From Collinsella aerofaciens (GTDB lineage: Bacteria; Actinomycetota; Coriobacteriia; Coriobacteriales; Coriobacteriaceae): a stretch of 64,000 nt of DNA. The stretch's first letter is position 1; each line of letters begins with the position of its first letter. A model generated the notes under the pieces. That model saw only the letters and a program-made list of their open reading frames with translations. It ran no database searches and was not told the DNA's origin. This document shows positions 42,166 through 50,870 of the stretch, piece after piece. The translations under genes and the position numbers were made by a program. The stretch covers positions 1,178,001-1,242,000 of the forward strand of contig NZ_CP024160.1 in assembly GCF_002736145.1 (NCBI RefSeq). The letters run 5' to 3'.

Positions 42166-43362
42166 TTAGGCGACGGGCTTGGCGCGGCGGATGGCCGGAA
42201 ACAGCACGGTGATGGCGAGGATGACGCCCACGACGGCAATCGCCCCGCCCACAAAGCCGATCCAGGCGATACCGGGACCCGAAACCACGGCTCCGCCGAT
42301 CGCGGTACCCGTGCCGATACCGAGGTTGAACAGGCCCGAGAAGATCGACATGGCGACGGCCGACGAATCTGCCGGCGTGTGCTTGATGAGCTCGGCCTGA
42401 AACGCCACGTTAAAGGCCGTGGCGCAGCAACCCCACAGTGCGCAGACGGCAAGCACTGTCACGAGCGACGATGCGGCCGGCCCCATGAGCAGCAGGGCCA
42501 CCGGCACGCCGGAGAGCGTGATAGCAAGGAACGGAAAACGGTGCCCGTCGAACAGGCGGCTGAACAGCCAGCTGCCCACCAAGCCGGAACAGCCAAACGC
42601 CGTCAGCGTCATGGTGATGGCGCCCGCATCGACGTGCGCGACCTGCGCCAGGAAGGGCTCGATATAGCTGTAGCTTGCGTAATAGCCGGTCGCCATGAAG
42701 ACCGTGACTGCGTAGAGCGCGATGAGGAGCGGGTTCTTGAGCAGCTCGGGCAGCTGTTTGACGGTAAAGCGCTCACCCGCCGGCATGGCCGGGAACACCG
42801 CTGCCTGGTAGACGACCGCGATGGCTGAGAGGCCCCCGACCACGGCAAACGTCATGCGCCAGCCCACGGCCAAGCCAATGGCGCGACCGAGAGGCAGGCC
42901 AAAGATCTGCGCGATGGACGAGCCCGTGGCGATCATGCTGATGGCGAGCGCGCCGTGGCGAGTGTCGACCAGGCGCGAGGCCATAATCGAGGCGACTGAC
43001 CAGAACACGGCATGTGCGCAAGCGACCACCAGGCGCGCGCAGACCAGGATGGGATAGGTCGGCGCCACAGCGGACAGGAACTGACCGAGCGAGAACACGG
43101 CAAGCACGCCCAGCAGCATCCGCTTAAACTCGAAACGCGAAGCGAACACCATGAGCGGCAACGACAGCAGCATGACGCCCCAGGCATAGACCGAGATCAT
43201 GATGCCCGCCTGGGCCTCGGTGAGCGAGAACGACGCGGCGATATCAGTCAAAAGGCCGATGGGCATAAACTCCGACGTGTTGAACACGAACGCACAGCAG
43301 GTGAGCCCGACGAGTGGGAGCCACTGCCTGAGCGTGATGCCGTCTTGCCTTGCCTGAGTCAT
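42166..43362 (-). CDS. Major facilitator superfamily transporter, sugar-efflux type
   Basis: 398 residues from the ATG at 43362 (MTQARQDGITLRQWLPLVG), with GGAG 9 nt upstream; the frame is open further but the lead is not membrane-like. About twelve hydrophobic helices. CAFVFNTSEFMPIGLLTDIA and AQAGIMISVYAWGVMLLSLP resemble the SotB/YdeA sugar-efflux group of DHA1 transporters. It probably exports sugars or drugs by proton antiport. It lies next to FeoAB in the same direction, separated by a GC-rich hairpin. Confidence 0.85.
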   Translation of the reverse strand: MTQARQDGITLRQWLPLVGLTCCAFVFNTSEFMPIGLLTDIAASFSLTEAQAGIMISVYAWGVMLLSLPLMVFASRFEFKRMLLGVLAVFSLGQFLSAVAPTYPILVCARLVVACAHAVFWSVASIMASRLVDTRHGALAISMIATGSSIAQIFGLPLGRAIGLAVGWRMTFAVVGGLSAIAVVYQAAVFPAMPAGERFTVKQLPELLKNPLLIALYAVTVFMATGYYASYSYIEPFLAQVAHVDAGAITMTLTAFGCSGLVGSWLFSRLFDGHRFPFLAITLSGVPVALLLMGPAASSLVTVLAVCALWGCCATAFNVAFQAELIKHTPADSSAVAMSIFSGLFNLGIGTGTAIGGAVVSGPGIAWIGFVGGAIAVVGVILAITVLFPAIRRAKPVA

Positions 43363-43407
43363 ATATAACGTCTCCAATCGTTTTGAGCGGAGGCGATTAT
43401 ATAGCAA

Positions 43408-43441
43408 CGGCCCCGCATCCGTCAGTACAGAAGCGGGGCCG
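43408..43441 (-). terminator. Hairpin after feoAB
   Basis: CGGCCCCGC (43408-43416) pairs with GCGGGGCCG (43433-43441). On the minus strand only TTGC follows, so termination would be weak; it lies about 40 bp past the feoAB stop. Confidence 0.55.
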
Positions 43442-43482
43442 AAAACAATTCGATACACAGAGGTTGCGTCGTCAATTCATAA

Positions 43483-45843
43483 CTAAGCCAACCCCAGCAA
43501 TATGCCCGCCGAATGCACGACAAACGCCACGATCCAGGCAACGGCGACCTGAAACGCGAATACGGCCACGGCATAGCGCGCGCCCAACTCGCTCTTGACA
43601 GCGCCGATAGCGGCCACGCAAGGCGGGTACAGCAGCGTAAAGACCAAGAACACGTAGGCGGTAAACGGCGAAAACATGGTTGACAATGCCGCGGGCGAGG
43701 TTGCACCCAAAAGCACCGTGAGTGTCGAGATGACACTCTCCTTGGCGATAAGTCCGGTGACGAGCGCCGTCGAGGCGCGCCAGTCGCCAAAGCCGAGTGG
43801 GGCCAACACCGGCGCGATGATGCTACCCAGACCGGCAAGTAGACTCTGCGACTGATCGGCGACCACATTAAAGCGAATGTCGAACGTCTGAAGGAACCAG
43901 ATGACCACGGTAGCGGCAAAGATAATGGTAAAAGCCTTGGTAATAAAGTCCTTGGCCTTATCCCATGCCAGCATCACCGTCGTCTTGACGCTCGGCAGGC
44001 GGTAATTGGGGAGCTCCATGATAAACGGCACCGGGTCGCCCTTAAATGCCGTGCGGTTGAGCACCAAAGCCGCGATGCAGCCGACCACGATACCGATCAG
44101 ATAGAGCGAGACCATGGCGGGAACCGTCGCCTGCGGGAAAAAAGCCCCGCACAGCAAGCCGTAAACCGGCAGCTTGGCTGAGCAGCTCATAAACGGCGTG
44201 AGCATGACCGTCATCTTGCGGTCGTGCTCGGATGGGAGCGTACGGGTCGACATGATAGCCGGCACGGTGCAGCCAAAACCGACGAGCATGGGCACGAAGC
44301 TGCGGCCCGACAGGCCAAAGCGACGCAGCACCTTATCCATGACAAAGGCTACGCGTGCCATGTAGCCGGAGTCTTCCAGAATGGAGAGGAACAAGAAGAG
44401 CACGACGATAATCGGTAGGAAGGTCAGCACGCTGCCCACACCCGTAAGTACGCCGTCGACAGCCAGTGAGCGCACCACGTCGTTGGTTCCGAATGCCTTG
44501 AGGCCCGCATCGGCCGAGGCGATGATGGCAGCGATACCGTCCTCCATGAGTCCCTGCAACGCCGCGCCAATCACGCCAAACGTCAGCCAAAAGACGAGGC
44601 CCATGATCACCAGAAACGCCGGAATGGCTGTGTAACGACCTGTCAGGATGCGGTCAATCTTGACGGAGCGCACGTGCTCGCGGCTCTCGTGCGGCTTGAC
44701 GACGCAACGCCCGCACACGTCGCCGATAAAGCTAAAACGCATATCGGCCAGCGCAGATAGGCGGTCGGTGCCGGCCTCGCCCTCCATCTGGGTAATGATG
44801 TGCTCGATAGCGTCGAGCTCGTTGCGATCCAGGTGAAGCGCCTCGGTTACCAGCTCATCGCCCTCGACCAGCTTGGTCGCCGCAAAGCGCACCGGAATGT
44901 GCGCCGTCACGGCATGGTCCTCGATCAGGTTAGCAATACCGTGGATGCAGCGATGCAGCGCACCGCCGTCCGGGCCGTCGGGCGCACAAAAGTCCAGGCG
45001 ACCAGGGCGCTCGCGGAACCGTGCCACGTGCAGGGCGTGGTCCGCCAACTCGCCGATGCCCTCGTTGCGGGCAGCGCTAATGGGGACAACGGGCACGCCC
45101 AACAGGCTCTCGAGCAGGTTGACGTCCACGGCGCCGCCGTTGGCGGTCACCTCGTCCATCATGTTGAGCGCGATGACCATAGGACGGTCAAGCTCCATGA
45201 GCTGCAGTGTCAGGTACAGGTTACGCTCGATGTTGGTGGCGTCAATGATGTCGATGATGGCGTCCGGGCGCTCGTCAAGGATGAACTGACGGCTCACGAC
45301 CTCTTCGCCTGTGTACGGCGACAGGGAGTAAATGCCGGGCAGGTCGGTAACGCTCGCCTCGGGATGGTTACGGATGGTGCCATCTTTGCGGTCGACCGTC
45401 ACGCCGGGAAAGTTACCGACGTGCTGGTTGGAGCCCGTCAGCTGGTTGAATAACGTGGTCTTGCCGCAGTTTTGGTTGCCGGCGAGGGCAAAGTGCAGCG
45501 GCGCGCCCTCGGGCACGGCCGTCTTTGCCGCACGGGGCGAATACGTCCCCTCGCCCAGGGCCGGATGCTCCGTCGTGCCGATTGCGGCGTTAGCGCGCGG
45601 ACCCGTATCGGTGTCGTGAATACCCACGAGCTCGATGCGAGCGGCATCGTCCTTGCGCAGCGTCAACTCGTAGCCACGTAGGCGGATCTCGAGCGGGTCA
45701 CCCATGGGGGCGTACTTCATCATGGTGACTTCGGTGCCCGGCGTTAGACCCATGTCCAAAATATGCTGTCGGAGTGCCTGATCGTCCGATGCCACCGATG
45801 CGACAACGGCGTCCTTTCCAATCTCGAGTGTATCGAGCTTCAC
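43483..45843 (-). CDS. feoB: Fused FeoA-FeoB ferrous iron transporter
   Basis: 786 residues from the GTG at 45843, chosen because AGGAG lies 7 nt upstream and the protein then begins with the FeoA domain (KLDTLEIG, MGLTPGTEV; about 1-75). The open frame continues to 46077 but has no SD. The FeoB G domain follows (GNQNCGKTT 122-130, NFPGVTVDRKDG, DLPGIYSLSP, NMMDE), then the membrane domain. It imports Fe(II). FeoA is usually a separate gene. Tandem repeats with GGTTAGCC half-sites lie just upstream, probably an iron-responsive operator. Confidence 0.95.
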   Translation of the reverse strand: MKLDTLEIGKDAVVASVASDDQALRQHILDMGLTPGTEVTMMKYAPMGDPLEIRLRGYELTLRKDDAARIELVGIHDTDTGPRANAAIGTTEHPALGEGTYSPRAAKTAVPEGAPLHFALAGNQNCGKTTLFNQLTGSNQHVGNFPGVTVDRKDGTIRNHPEASVTDLPGIYSLSPYTGEEVVSRQFILDERPDAIIDIIDATNIERNLYLTLQLMELDRPMVIALNMMDEVTANGGAVDVNLLESLLGVPVVPISAARNEGIGELADHALHVARFRERPGRLDFCAPDGPDGGALHRCIHGIANLIEDHAVTAHIPVRFAATKLVEGDELVTEALHLDRNELDAIEHIITQMEGEAGTDRLSALADMRFSFIGDVCGRCVVKPHESREHVRSVKIDRILTGRYTAIPAFLVIMGLVFWLTFGVIGAALQGLMEDGIAAIIASADAGLKAFGTNDVVRSLAVDGVLTGVGSVLTFLPIIVVLFLFLSILEDSGYMARVAFVMDKVLRRFGLSGRSFVPMLVGFGCTVPAIMSTRTLPSEHDRKMTVMLTPFMSCSAKLPVYGLLCGAFFPQATVPAMVSLYLIGIVVGCIAALVLNRTAFKGDPVPFIMELPNYRLPSVKTTVMLAWDKAKDFITKAFTIIFAATVVIWFLQTFDIRFNVVADQSQSLLAGLGSIIAPVLAPLGFGDWRASTALVTGLIAKESVISTLTVLLGATSPAALSTMFSPFTAYVFLVFTLLYPPCVAAIGAVKSELGARYAVAVFAFQVAVAWIVAFVVHSAGILLGLA

Positions 45844-45886
45844 GTCCGTGCTCCTCCCCCGGCGCCCGCAGGGCGTTGTATTTATG

Positions 45887-45920
45887 TTCACCATGGCTAA
45901 CCGTTTGCCATGGCTAACCA
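45887..45920. promoter_or_regulatory. Tandem operator-like repeats upstream of feoAB
   Basis: Two adjacent 17-bp direct repeats, GTTCACCATGGCTAACC (45887-45903) and GTTTGCCATGGCTAACC (45904-45920). On the minus strand each begins GGTTAGCC, which resembles the half-site of DtxR/IdeR metal-dependent repressors. They lie about 45-75 bp upstream of the GTG start. Confidence 0.55.
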
Positions 45921-46019
45921 ATTTTAAGCTTACATGATAGCGTGAACACACAACGACGTTCAATCGACAGATCGGTGCAAGGGGAATTCTGGGCCATTGC
46001 TTCCCAGACGGGCCTGTTG

Positions 46020-46205
46020 CGGAAACCGAATCCCACTCCGGAACACCTAAACGGGACGGGCTTTCCGGTTGAGGCATCTAGCGGAAACTGCAGCCCGGAA
46101 TCGGCGCTCAGACTGGGATGCGATTTCCCGATCGAGCCCCTCGGGGAAACTGCGACCCGGAATCTGCGCCCAAAACGGGTCACGATTTCCCAAACGGGAC
46201 GTGGT
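46020..46205. repeat. Three tandem 62-bp repeats upstream of feoAB
   Basis: The word GGAAAC recurs at 46021, 46083 and 46145, and CGATTTCCC at 46121 and 46183, all with a 62-bp period. Each unit is a partial dyad (GGGAAA to TTTCCC, with GACCCG and CGGGTC inside the last unit). The period is not a multiple of three, which argues against coding. Partial units flank it to about 45995 and 46215. Confidence 0.65.
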
Positions 46206-46283
46206 TTCCCGCGGGAGCAGAAACAGCCGCCCGCTCCCTCGACAAAATGATCCATTTTCCTCCGTCTCCAACAGATCAAAACG

Positions 46284-46350
46284 AAGTTGCGGTGGAATAG
46301 TTCCTGTTTAAAGCCCCGTGACTTTAATTGGAACTATTTCACCGCAAGTT
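46284..46350. repeat. Inverted repeat of the AGTTGCGGTGGAATAG family, copy 2
   Basis: The 21-nt arms 46284-46304 and 46330-46350 pair with one mismatch and one G.T. The arm sequence matches that of 42084-42150 almost fully, while the loop differs. It lies beyond the esterase stop. Confidence 0.7.
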
Positions 46351-46383
46351 ATGAGGGACGGGATGGGGCTGGCCCTCTTACTC

Positions 46384-47283
46384 TTACAGATGGCGCTCCA
46401 GGAAGCGGAAGGCTAGGCGGATCCAGGGACGGACTGCCGCCTGCTTGTCCTCGTTGTCGACCGCGGTGTTGGCGTTGCCGAGCGAAAGGCCGTGACCACC
46501 CTGGTCGAAGACGTGCATCTCGCATGCAACGCCCTCCTCGGCCATGCGCTGCGCAAACGGGTAGACCTGCGCGATCGGCGCCGTCTTGTCGTCGGACACG
46601 CCCCACACAAAGGTCGGTGGCATCTGACGCGAAACATGCGTGGTGGGGCAGATGTCGGCCAGATGCTCGTCAGTTGCCTCGCCGCCCGTCACCATCGACA
46701 GGTAGTCGTTGAGCAAATCGCGCCCCGTCTTGCCGCCCGTCTTGGGCACACGCAAGTCAATGCGCGGATCGCGCGTCTGCATGTCACGCACATAGGCAAA
46801 GTCGAGCAATGGATAGCCCAGCACCACGGCATCGGGACGAATGTCGTCCGGACGCGCCCCGGCAAGTGCCGCGAAGGGGCCGGTCTTCCACTGTGTTGCC
46901 AGCGAGGCGCAAATCATGCCGCCAGCAGAAAAGCCCACGACGCACACGCGCTTAGGATCGACATGCCACTCGTCGGCGTTGGCGCGCACCGTGGCGACCA
47001 TCTTGGCAAGATCTGCCTGGGGGTGCGGAAAGCTCACGTCACCCGTAGAACTCGTGACATAGTTGAGCACAAAGGCCTGGTAGCCGCGATCCAAAAATGC
47101 AAACGCCACCGGGTCCTGCTCGTGCGGAGCGATATGCGTAAACCCGCCTCCGCCGCAGATGATCACCGCGGGGCGGCGGCCATTCGGTTTATCGGGCAGC
47201 GGCTCGGCGCCCAAATACGTAAACGTCGCCGGATAATCCTCGGTCGGCTCCTCGCCCCACAGCGCATGGTTCTCGACAATCAT
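46384..47283 (-). CDS. Alpha/beta hydrolase, esterase/acetylesterase type
   Basis: 299 residues from the ATG at 47283, with AAGGGAG 6 nt upstream; the frame runs on to 47490 but overlaps the divergent control region. Motifs: oxyanion-hole GGGGFTHIAPHEQ, nucleophile GFSAGG, acid Asp in SDDKTAPI and His in GGHGLSLG. No signal peptide. Similar enzymes deacetylate carbohydrates or hydrolyse short esters. It is divergent from the PTS IIA gene, so the two may respond to the same sugar. Confidence 0.85.
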   Translation of the reverse strand: MIVENHALWGEEPTEDYPATFTYLGAEPLPDKPNGRRPAVIICGGGGFTHIAPHEQDPVAFAFLDRGYQAFVLNYVTSSTGDVSFPHPQADLAKMVATVRANADEWHVDPKRVCVVGFSAGGMICASLATQWKTGPFAALAGARPDDIRPDAVVLGYPLLDFAYVRDMQTRDPRIDLRVPKTGGKTGRDLLNDYLSMVTGGEATDEHLADICPTTHVSRQMPPTFVWGVSDDKTAPIAQVYPFAQRMAEEGVACEMHVFDQGGHGLSLGNANTAVDNEDKQAAVRPWIRLAFRFLERHL

Positions 47284-47409
47284 ATGTGCTCCCTTCGCGC
47301 AAATTATGCGCCCTTGTTTTTCGCCTTCAAGCGTACCCCACTTGAACCCGTGGCGCAGAAACACTCCGGCAATAAGTTTCCCTTCAACTGATATATCACA
47401 TAATCCCAG

Positions 47410-47479
47410 TTCAGAGGTATCGTTGAGCAGCGTAGAATAGGGGCGTTGACCAAGCCGCGAAACACATGTGAAACGTTTC
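47410..47479 (+). promoter_or_regulatory. Promoter and LacI-type operator of the PTS IIA gene
   Basis: TTCAGA (47410-47415) and TAGAAT (47433-47438) are spaced by 17 bp. A perfect palindrome GAAACGTTTC (47470-47479) lies about 25 bp downstream of the expected start, the form bound by LacI/GalR/CcpA-family repressors. No such regulator is encoded nearby. Confidence 0.6.
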
Positions 47480-47526
47480 CGGCAAACCAAACGCGCGATA
47501 TGCGCCTATTTAAGTTGGAGGCAACT

Positions 47527-48090
47527 ATGGGTCTGCTCGATTCGCTTAAGTCCACCTTCACCTCGACCGGCGAGGCGTCCGTTCCGCCCGCAGCAAGCTT
47601 CGCTACCCGCGAAGGCGTCATCTATGCCCCCGTCAACGGCGTGCTCGTCAACCTGAACGAGGTTCCCGACGAGACGATCGCCTCGGGCATGCTTGGCCAG
47701 GGCTATGGCATCGAGCCCATTACCGGCACCATCTATGCGCCCGCCAACGGCCGCATCGGTGCCACCACTGTCACCAACCACTCCATCGGCATGATTACCG
47801 AGGACGGCCTGCGCGTGTTCATCCATGTTGGCCTGGGCACCGTGGAAATGAACGGCAAGGGTTTTGCCCGCTTTGTCGAGATGGGCGATGTGGTCAAGGC
47901 AGGCCAGCCGCTCATCAGCTTCGACCGCGAGGCCATTAAGGCCGCTGGTCACGAGGACATCGTGACCGTCATCGTCTCCGAGCTCGATCGTCTTAAGAGC
48001 ATCGACCATGTCGGCGAGTCTGGAACGCTTATCGGCGGCAACCCGCTCGTCAAGCTGGGCGACCCGCTGCTGGTTGCCAAGACCAAGTAG
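47527..48090 (+). CDS. PTS glucose-type EIIA component
   Basis: 187 residues from the ATG at 47527, with GGAGG 5 nt upstream. The EIIA-Glc fold is seen in [31 protein letters not shown], with the two active-site histidines in [11 protein letters not shown] and [17 protein letters not shown], and [18 protein letters not shown] near the end. It receives phosphate from HPr and passes it to an IIBC protein. It is a stand-alone domain: no permease is nearby, so it must serve a transporter encoded elsewhere and may have a Crr-like role. Confidence 0.93.
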   Translation: MGLLDSLKSTFTSTGEASVPPAASFATREGVIYAPVNGVLVNLNEVPDETIASGMLGQGYGIEPITGTIYAPANGRIGATTVTNHSIGMITEDGLRVFIHVGLGTVEMNGKGFARFVEMGDVVKAGQPLISFDREAIKAAGHEDIVTVIVSELDRLKSIDHVGESGTLIGGNPLVKLGDPLLVAKTK

Positions 48091-48127
48091 CCAGGCCCCA
48101 CGCCACACAGCCAAAAGGCACCTCGTC

Positions 48128-48159
48128 AAGCGCCCGCGACCATTTGGCCGCGGGCGCTT
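48128..48159 (+). terminator. Terminator after the PTS IIA gene
   Basis: AAGCGCCCGCG (48128-48138) pairs with CGCGGGCGCTT (48149-48159), followed by TTCGTTT. It separates the IIA gene from asnS. Confidence 0.85.
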
Positions 48160-48271
48160 TTCGTTTGAAAAACCATCCCGCCAATGCTTTATCTGTATAG
48201 CTCAAATGAGCCGAGCTGCTAGAATATCGAACTGTATGGATAACTATCATTCAACCGTTATGGGAGGATAC

Positions 48272-49675
48272 GTGAACCGCACCAAAATCGCGCAGCTCTA
48301 TGCCGATGCCGAGTCGCTCGGCGGCCAGACCGTCACCGTCGCCGGCTGGGTCAAGTCCGTCCGCGACATGAAGAACTTTGGCTTTGTTACGCTCAACGAC
48401 GGCAGCTGCTTCCGCGACCTGCAGGTCGTCATGAACCGCGAGGCACTCGACAACTACGACGAGATCGCCCATCAAAACGTCTCGGCCGCACTCATTTGCA
48501 CCGGCACCGTCAAGCTGACCCCCGATGCGCCCCAGCCTTTCGAGCTTTCTGCCACCTCCATCGAGGTCGAGGGCACGAGCGCCCCGGATTACCCGCTGCA
48601 GAAGAAGCGCGCAACCGTCGAGTTCCTGCGCACCCAGCAGCACCTGCGCCCGCGCACCAACCTGTTCCGCGCCGTGTTCCGCATCCGCTCTGTCGCGGCT
48701 GCCGCCATTCACCGCTTCTTCCAGGAGCAGGGCTTTGTCTACGTCAACACCCCCATCATCACCACGAGTGACTGCGAGGGCGCCGGCGAGATGTTCCGCG
48801 TAACCACGCTCGACCCCAAAAATCCGCCCCTCACCGAGTCCGGCGAGGTCGACTGGAGCCAGGACTTCTTTGGCAAGCACGCGAGCCTTACCGTGTCCGG
48901 CCAGCTCAATGCCGAGAACTTTGCCATGGCCTTTGGCGACGTGTACACCTTTGGCCCCACCTTCCGCGCCGAAAACTCCAACACCACGCGCCACGCCGCC
49001 GAGTTTTGGATGATCGAGCCCGAGATGGCCTTTGCCGACCTTAACGACTACATGGATAACGCCGAGGCCATGCTCAAGTACGTCCTTAAGGACGTCATGG
49101 CAACCTGCCCCGACGAGCTCAATATGCTCAACAAGTTTGTGGACAAGGGTCTGCTCGAGCGCCTGGACCACGTGGCAAACTCCGACTTTGCCCGCGTCAC
49201 CTATACCGAGGCCGTCGAAATCCTGGAGCAGGCCGTCGCCGCCGGTCACAAGTTTGACTATCCCGTGAGCTGGGGCATCGACCTGCAGACCGAGCACGAG
49301 CGCTTCCTGACCGAGGAGCACTTTAAGCGCCCGACCTTCGTAACCGACTACCCGGCCGAGATCAAGGCGTTCTACATGCGCATGAACGAGGACGGCAAGA
49401 CCGTCGCCGCTGCCGACTGCCTGGTTCCCGGTATCGGCGAGATTATCGGCGGCTCCCAGCGCGAGGAGCGCCTGGATCTGCTCGAAGCCCGCATCAAGGA
49501 CCTGGGCATGAATCCCGAGCAGTACAAGTACTACCTTGACCTGCGCCGCTACGGTTCCTGCAAGCACGCCGGCTACGGTCTGGGCTTCGAGCGCTTGGTC
49601 ATGTATCTGACCGGCGTGGGCAACATCCGCGACGTCCTGCCGCACCCGCGCACCGTGGGCAACGCCGACTTCTAA
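48272..49675 (+). CDS. asnS: Asparaginyl-tRNA synthetase
   Basis: 467 residues from the GTG at 48272, which GGAGG precedes by 4 nt; ATGs at 48236 and 48260 lack such a site. N-terminal OB fold ([23 protein letters not shown]) and class IIb catalytic core ([48 protein letters not shown]). Length matches E. coli AsnS. Its presence suggests direct Asn charging rather than only the GatCAB route. Confidence 0.96.
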   Translation: MNRTKIAQLYADAESLGGQTVTVAGWVKSVRDMKNFGFVTLNDGSCFRDLQVVMNREALDNYDEIAHQNVSAALICTGTVKLTPDAPQPFELSATSIEVEGTSAPDYPLQKKRATVEFLRTQQHLRPRTNLFRAVFRIRSVAAAAIHRFFQEQGFVYVNTPIITTSDCEGAGEMFRVTTLDPKNPPLTESGEVDWSQDFFGKHASLTVSGQLNAENFAMAFGDVYTFGPTFRAENSNTTRHAAEFWMIEPEMAFADLNDYMDNAEAMLKYVLKDVMATCPDELNMLNKFVDKGLLERLDHVANSDFARVTYTEAVEILEQAVAAGHKFDYPVSWGIDLQTEHERFLTEEHFKRPTFVTDYPAEIKAFYMRMNEDGKTVAAADCLVPGIGEIIGGSQREERLDLLEARIKDLGMNPEQYKYYLDLRRYGSCKHAGYGLGFERLVMYLTGVGNIRDVLPHPRTVGNADF

Positions 49676-49715
49676 TCGCCACAGCGCCACCAAACGCGTT
49701 CCAGCGCATCACGCC

Positions 49716-49749
49716 AGCGCCTCTCGGCAAGCCGAGGGGCGCTTTTTTC
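49716..49749 (+). terminator. Terminator of asnS
   Basis: AGCGCCTCTCGG (49716-49727) pairs with CCGAGGGGCGCT (49732-49743; one G.T), followed by TTTTTT. The next 170 bp up to 49924 hold nothing recognisable. Confidence 0.9.
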
Positions 49750-49924
49750 AACAGCATCCGTCAAGCTTTTGGCAAGGTTTTGGTCAGTTGGGCAGAGCTG
49801 TTGAAAACTCGACCCGCCGCTTGCCGACGGCTACCGACCGCCCAGGGCGTCCTGCACCCCTGGGAAAGCCCCGCGTCCTAGGCTCCATACCGTCGCCACC
49901 CAAAACGGAAAGGACGTGGGCGCC

Positions 49925-50710
49925 ATGACCGAAACCGCTGTTGAAACTTACGAGACCACGACGAGGGGCGCTGCCTCGATGGCAGCCTATCGCGCCGTTC
50001 GCATCCTGCAACTATTAAGCGAAAACACCGGCGAGGACAAGGCCATGCTTTCCGATGAGTTGATCCGGCGCCTCGCCCATCCCGACGACCCCGCCCGCAT
50101 GCCCATCTCGGCGGCGCGGCGCAGCATCTACACCGCCATCTCCGCACTTCGCCATGCCGGATACGAAATTGAGTACAAGCGCGGCGTGGGTTATCGGCTC
50201 TTGACCCGTCCGCTCACCGACGAAGAGATCATCCGGCTCCACGGCATGGTCATGCGCAACCGCTCCACGCCCATCGCCATTCGAAAGAGCATAGCGCAGC
50301 ACTTGGTCGCCATGGCGAGCGCCGACGTTCGCGGCTACCTCGATGCACCCGAGCCCGCTCCAAGCGTGGGCGGCAAATCCACCAAGACCACGCACACGCC
50401 CGTCAAGCGCATCGATGCCTGCGAGCTCATCGAGCAGGCCATCGACCACGGAACCACGGTGAGTTTTGATATTTCGAGCGTCACGGCGCGCGGAGAGGTC
50501 GAAGTGGCACGGATGACACTCCGGCCCTTTGCCATCAAGCAACGAGACGGCATCTCGTATGTGCTGGGAACGGTCTATGACGCCCGAGGCGCCGACGACA
50601 CGCTGCGCACCGTTGAGATCGGCCGCATGAGAAACGTCACCACACGTCTCCTCGATGGCAAGAAGCTCTTCGCCGCCTTGGACGAGGACGACGCCTCCTC
50701 CGCCGCATAA
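49925..50710 (+). CDS. Probable WYL-domain-like transcriptional regulator
   Basis: 261 residues from the ATG at 49925. The N-terminal part (about 18-100) looks like a winged helix (YRAVRILQLLSENTGE, AARRSIYTAISALRHAGYEIEYKRGVGYRLL). The C-terminal part (about 155-245: LIEQAIDHGTTVSFDISSV, RPFAIKQRDGISYVLGTVYD) has the strand pattern of WYL domains, although a literal WYL triplet is lacking. Such regulators sense small molecules. It lies just upstream of an ABC importer gene on the same strand and may control it. Confidence 0.7.
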   Translation: MTETAVETYETTTRGAASMAAYRAVRILQLLSENTGEDKAMLSDELIRRLAHPDDPARMPISAARRSIYTAISALRHAGYEIEYKRGVGYRLLTRPLTDEEIIRLHGMVMRNRSTPIAIRKSIAQHLVAMASADVRGYLDAPEPAPSVGGKSTKTTHTPVKRIDACELIEQAIDHGTTVSFDISSVTARGEVEVARMTLRPFAIKQRDGISYVLGTVYDARGADDTLRTVEIGRMRNVTTRLLDGKKLFAALDEDDASSAA

Positions 50711-50779
50711 GACCCTCCGCCGCCCATTCGACTACCCGTACCGCCCATCCGATTCTGTATTAAAAAACCCGCCAGGCTG

Positions 50780-50810
50780 TTGTAAAAATGGACATCAGCG
50801 CTACTATAAT
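50780..50810 (+). promoter_or_regulatory. Predicted promoter of the ABC importer operon
   Basis: A perfect TATAAT (50805-50810) with TTGTAA (50780-50785) at 19-bp spacing. It lies 60 bp before the substrate-binding protein start, after the regulator gene ends. Confidence 0.55.
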
Positions 50811-50870
50811 TCCACTTGCACTTTGTCCCAGTGCAGTGTTTCCAGCCATTTTTATACTGGGGGTAATGAT

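Noticed and set aside
46020..46205. 62-bp tandem repeats as a CRISPR array
   Set aside because: Repeats are contiguous and diverged, without spacers of unique sequence, and no cas gene is in the window.
45914..46279. A 121-codon minus-strand frame with repeated protein-like segments upstream of feoAB
   Set aside because: The repetition comes from 62-bp DNA repeats, whose period is not a multiple of three, so the frame would shift between units in a real repeat protein. No binding site is seen.
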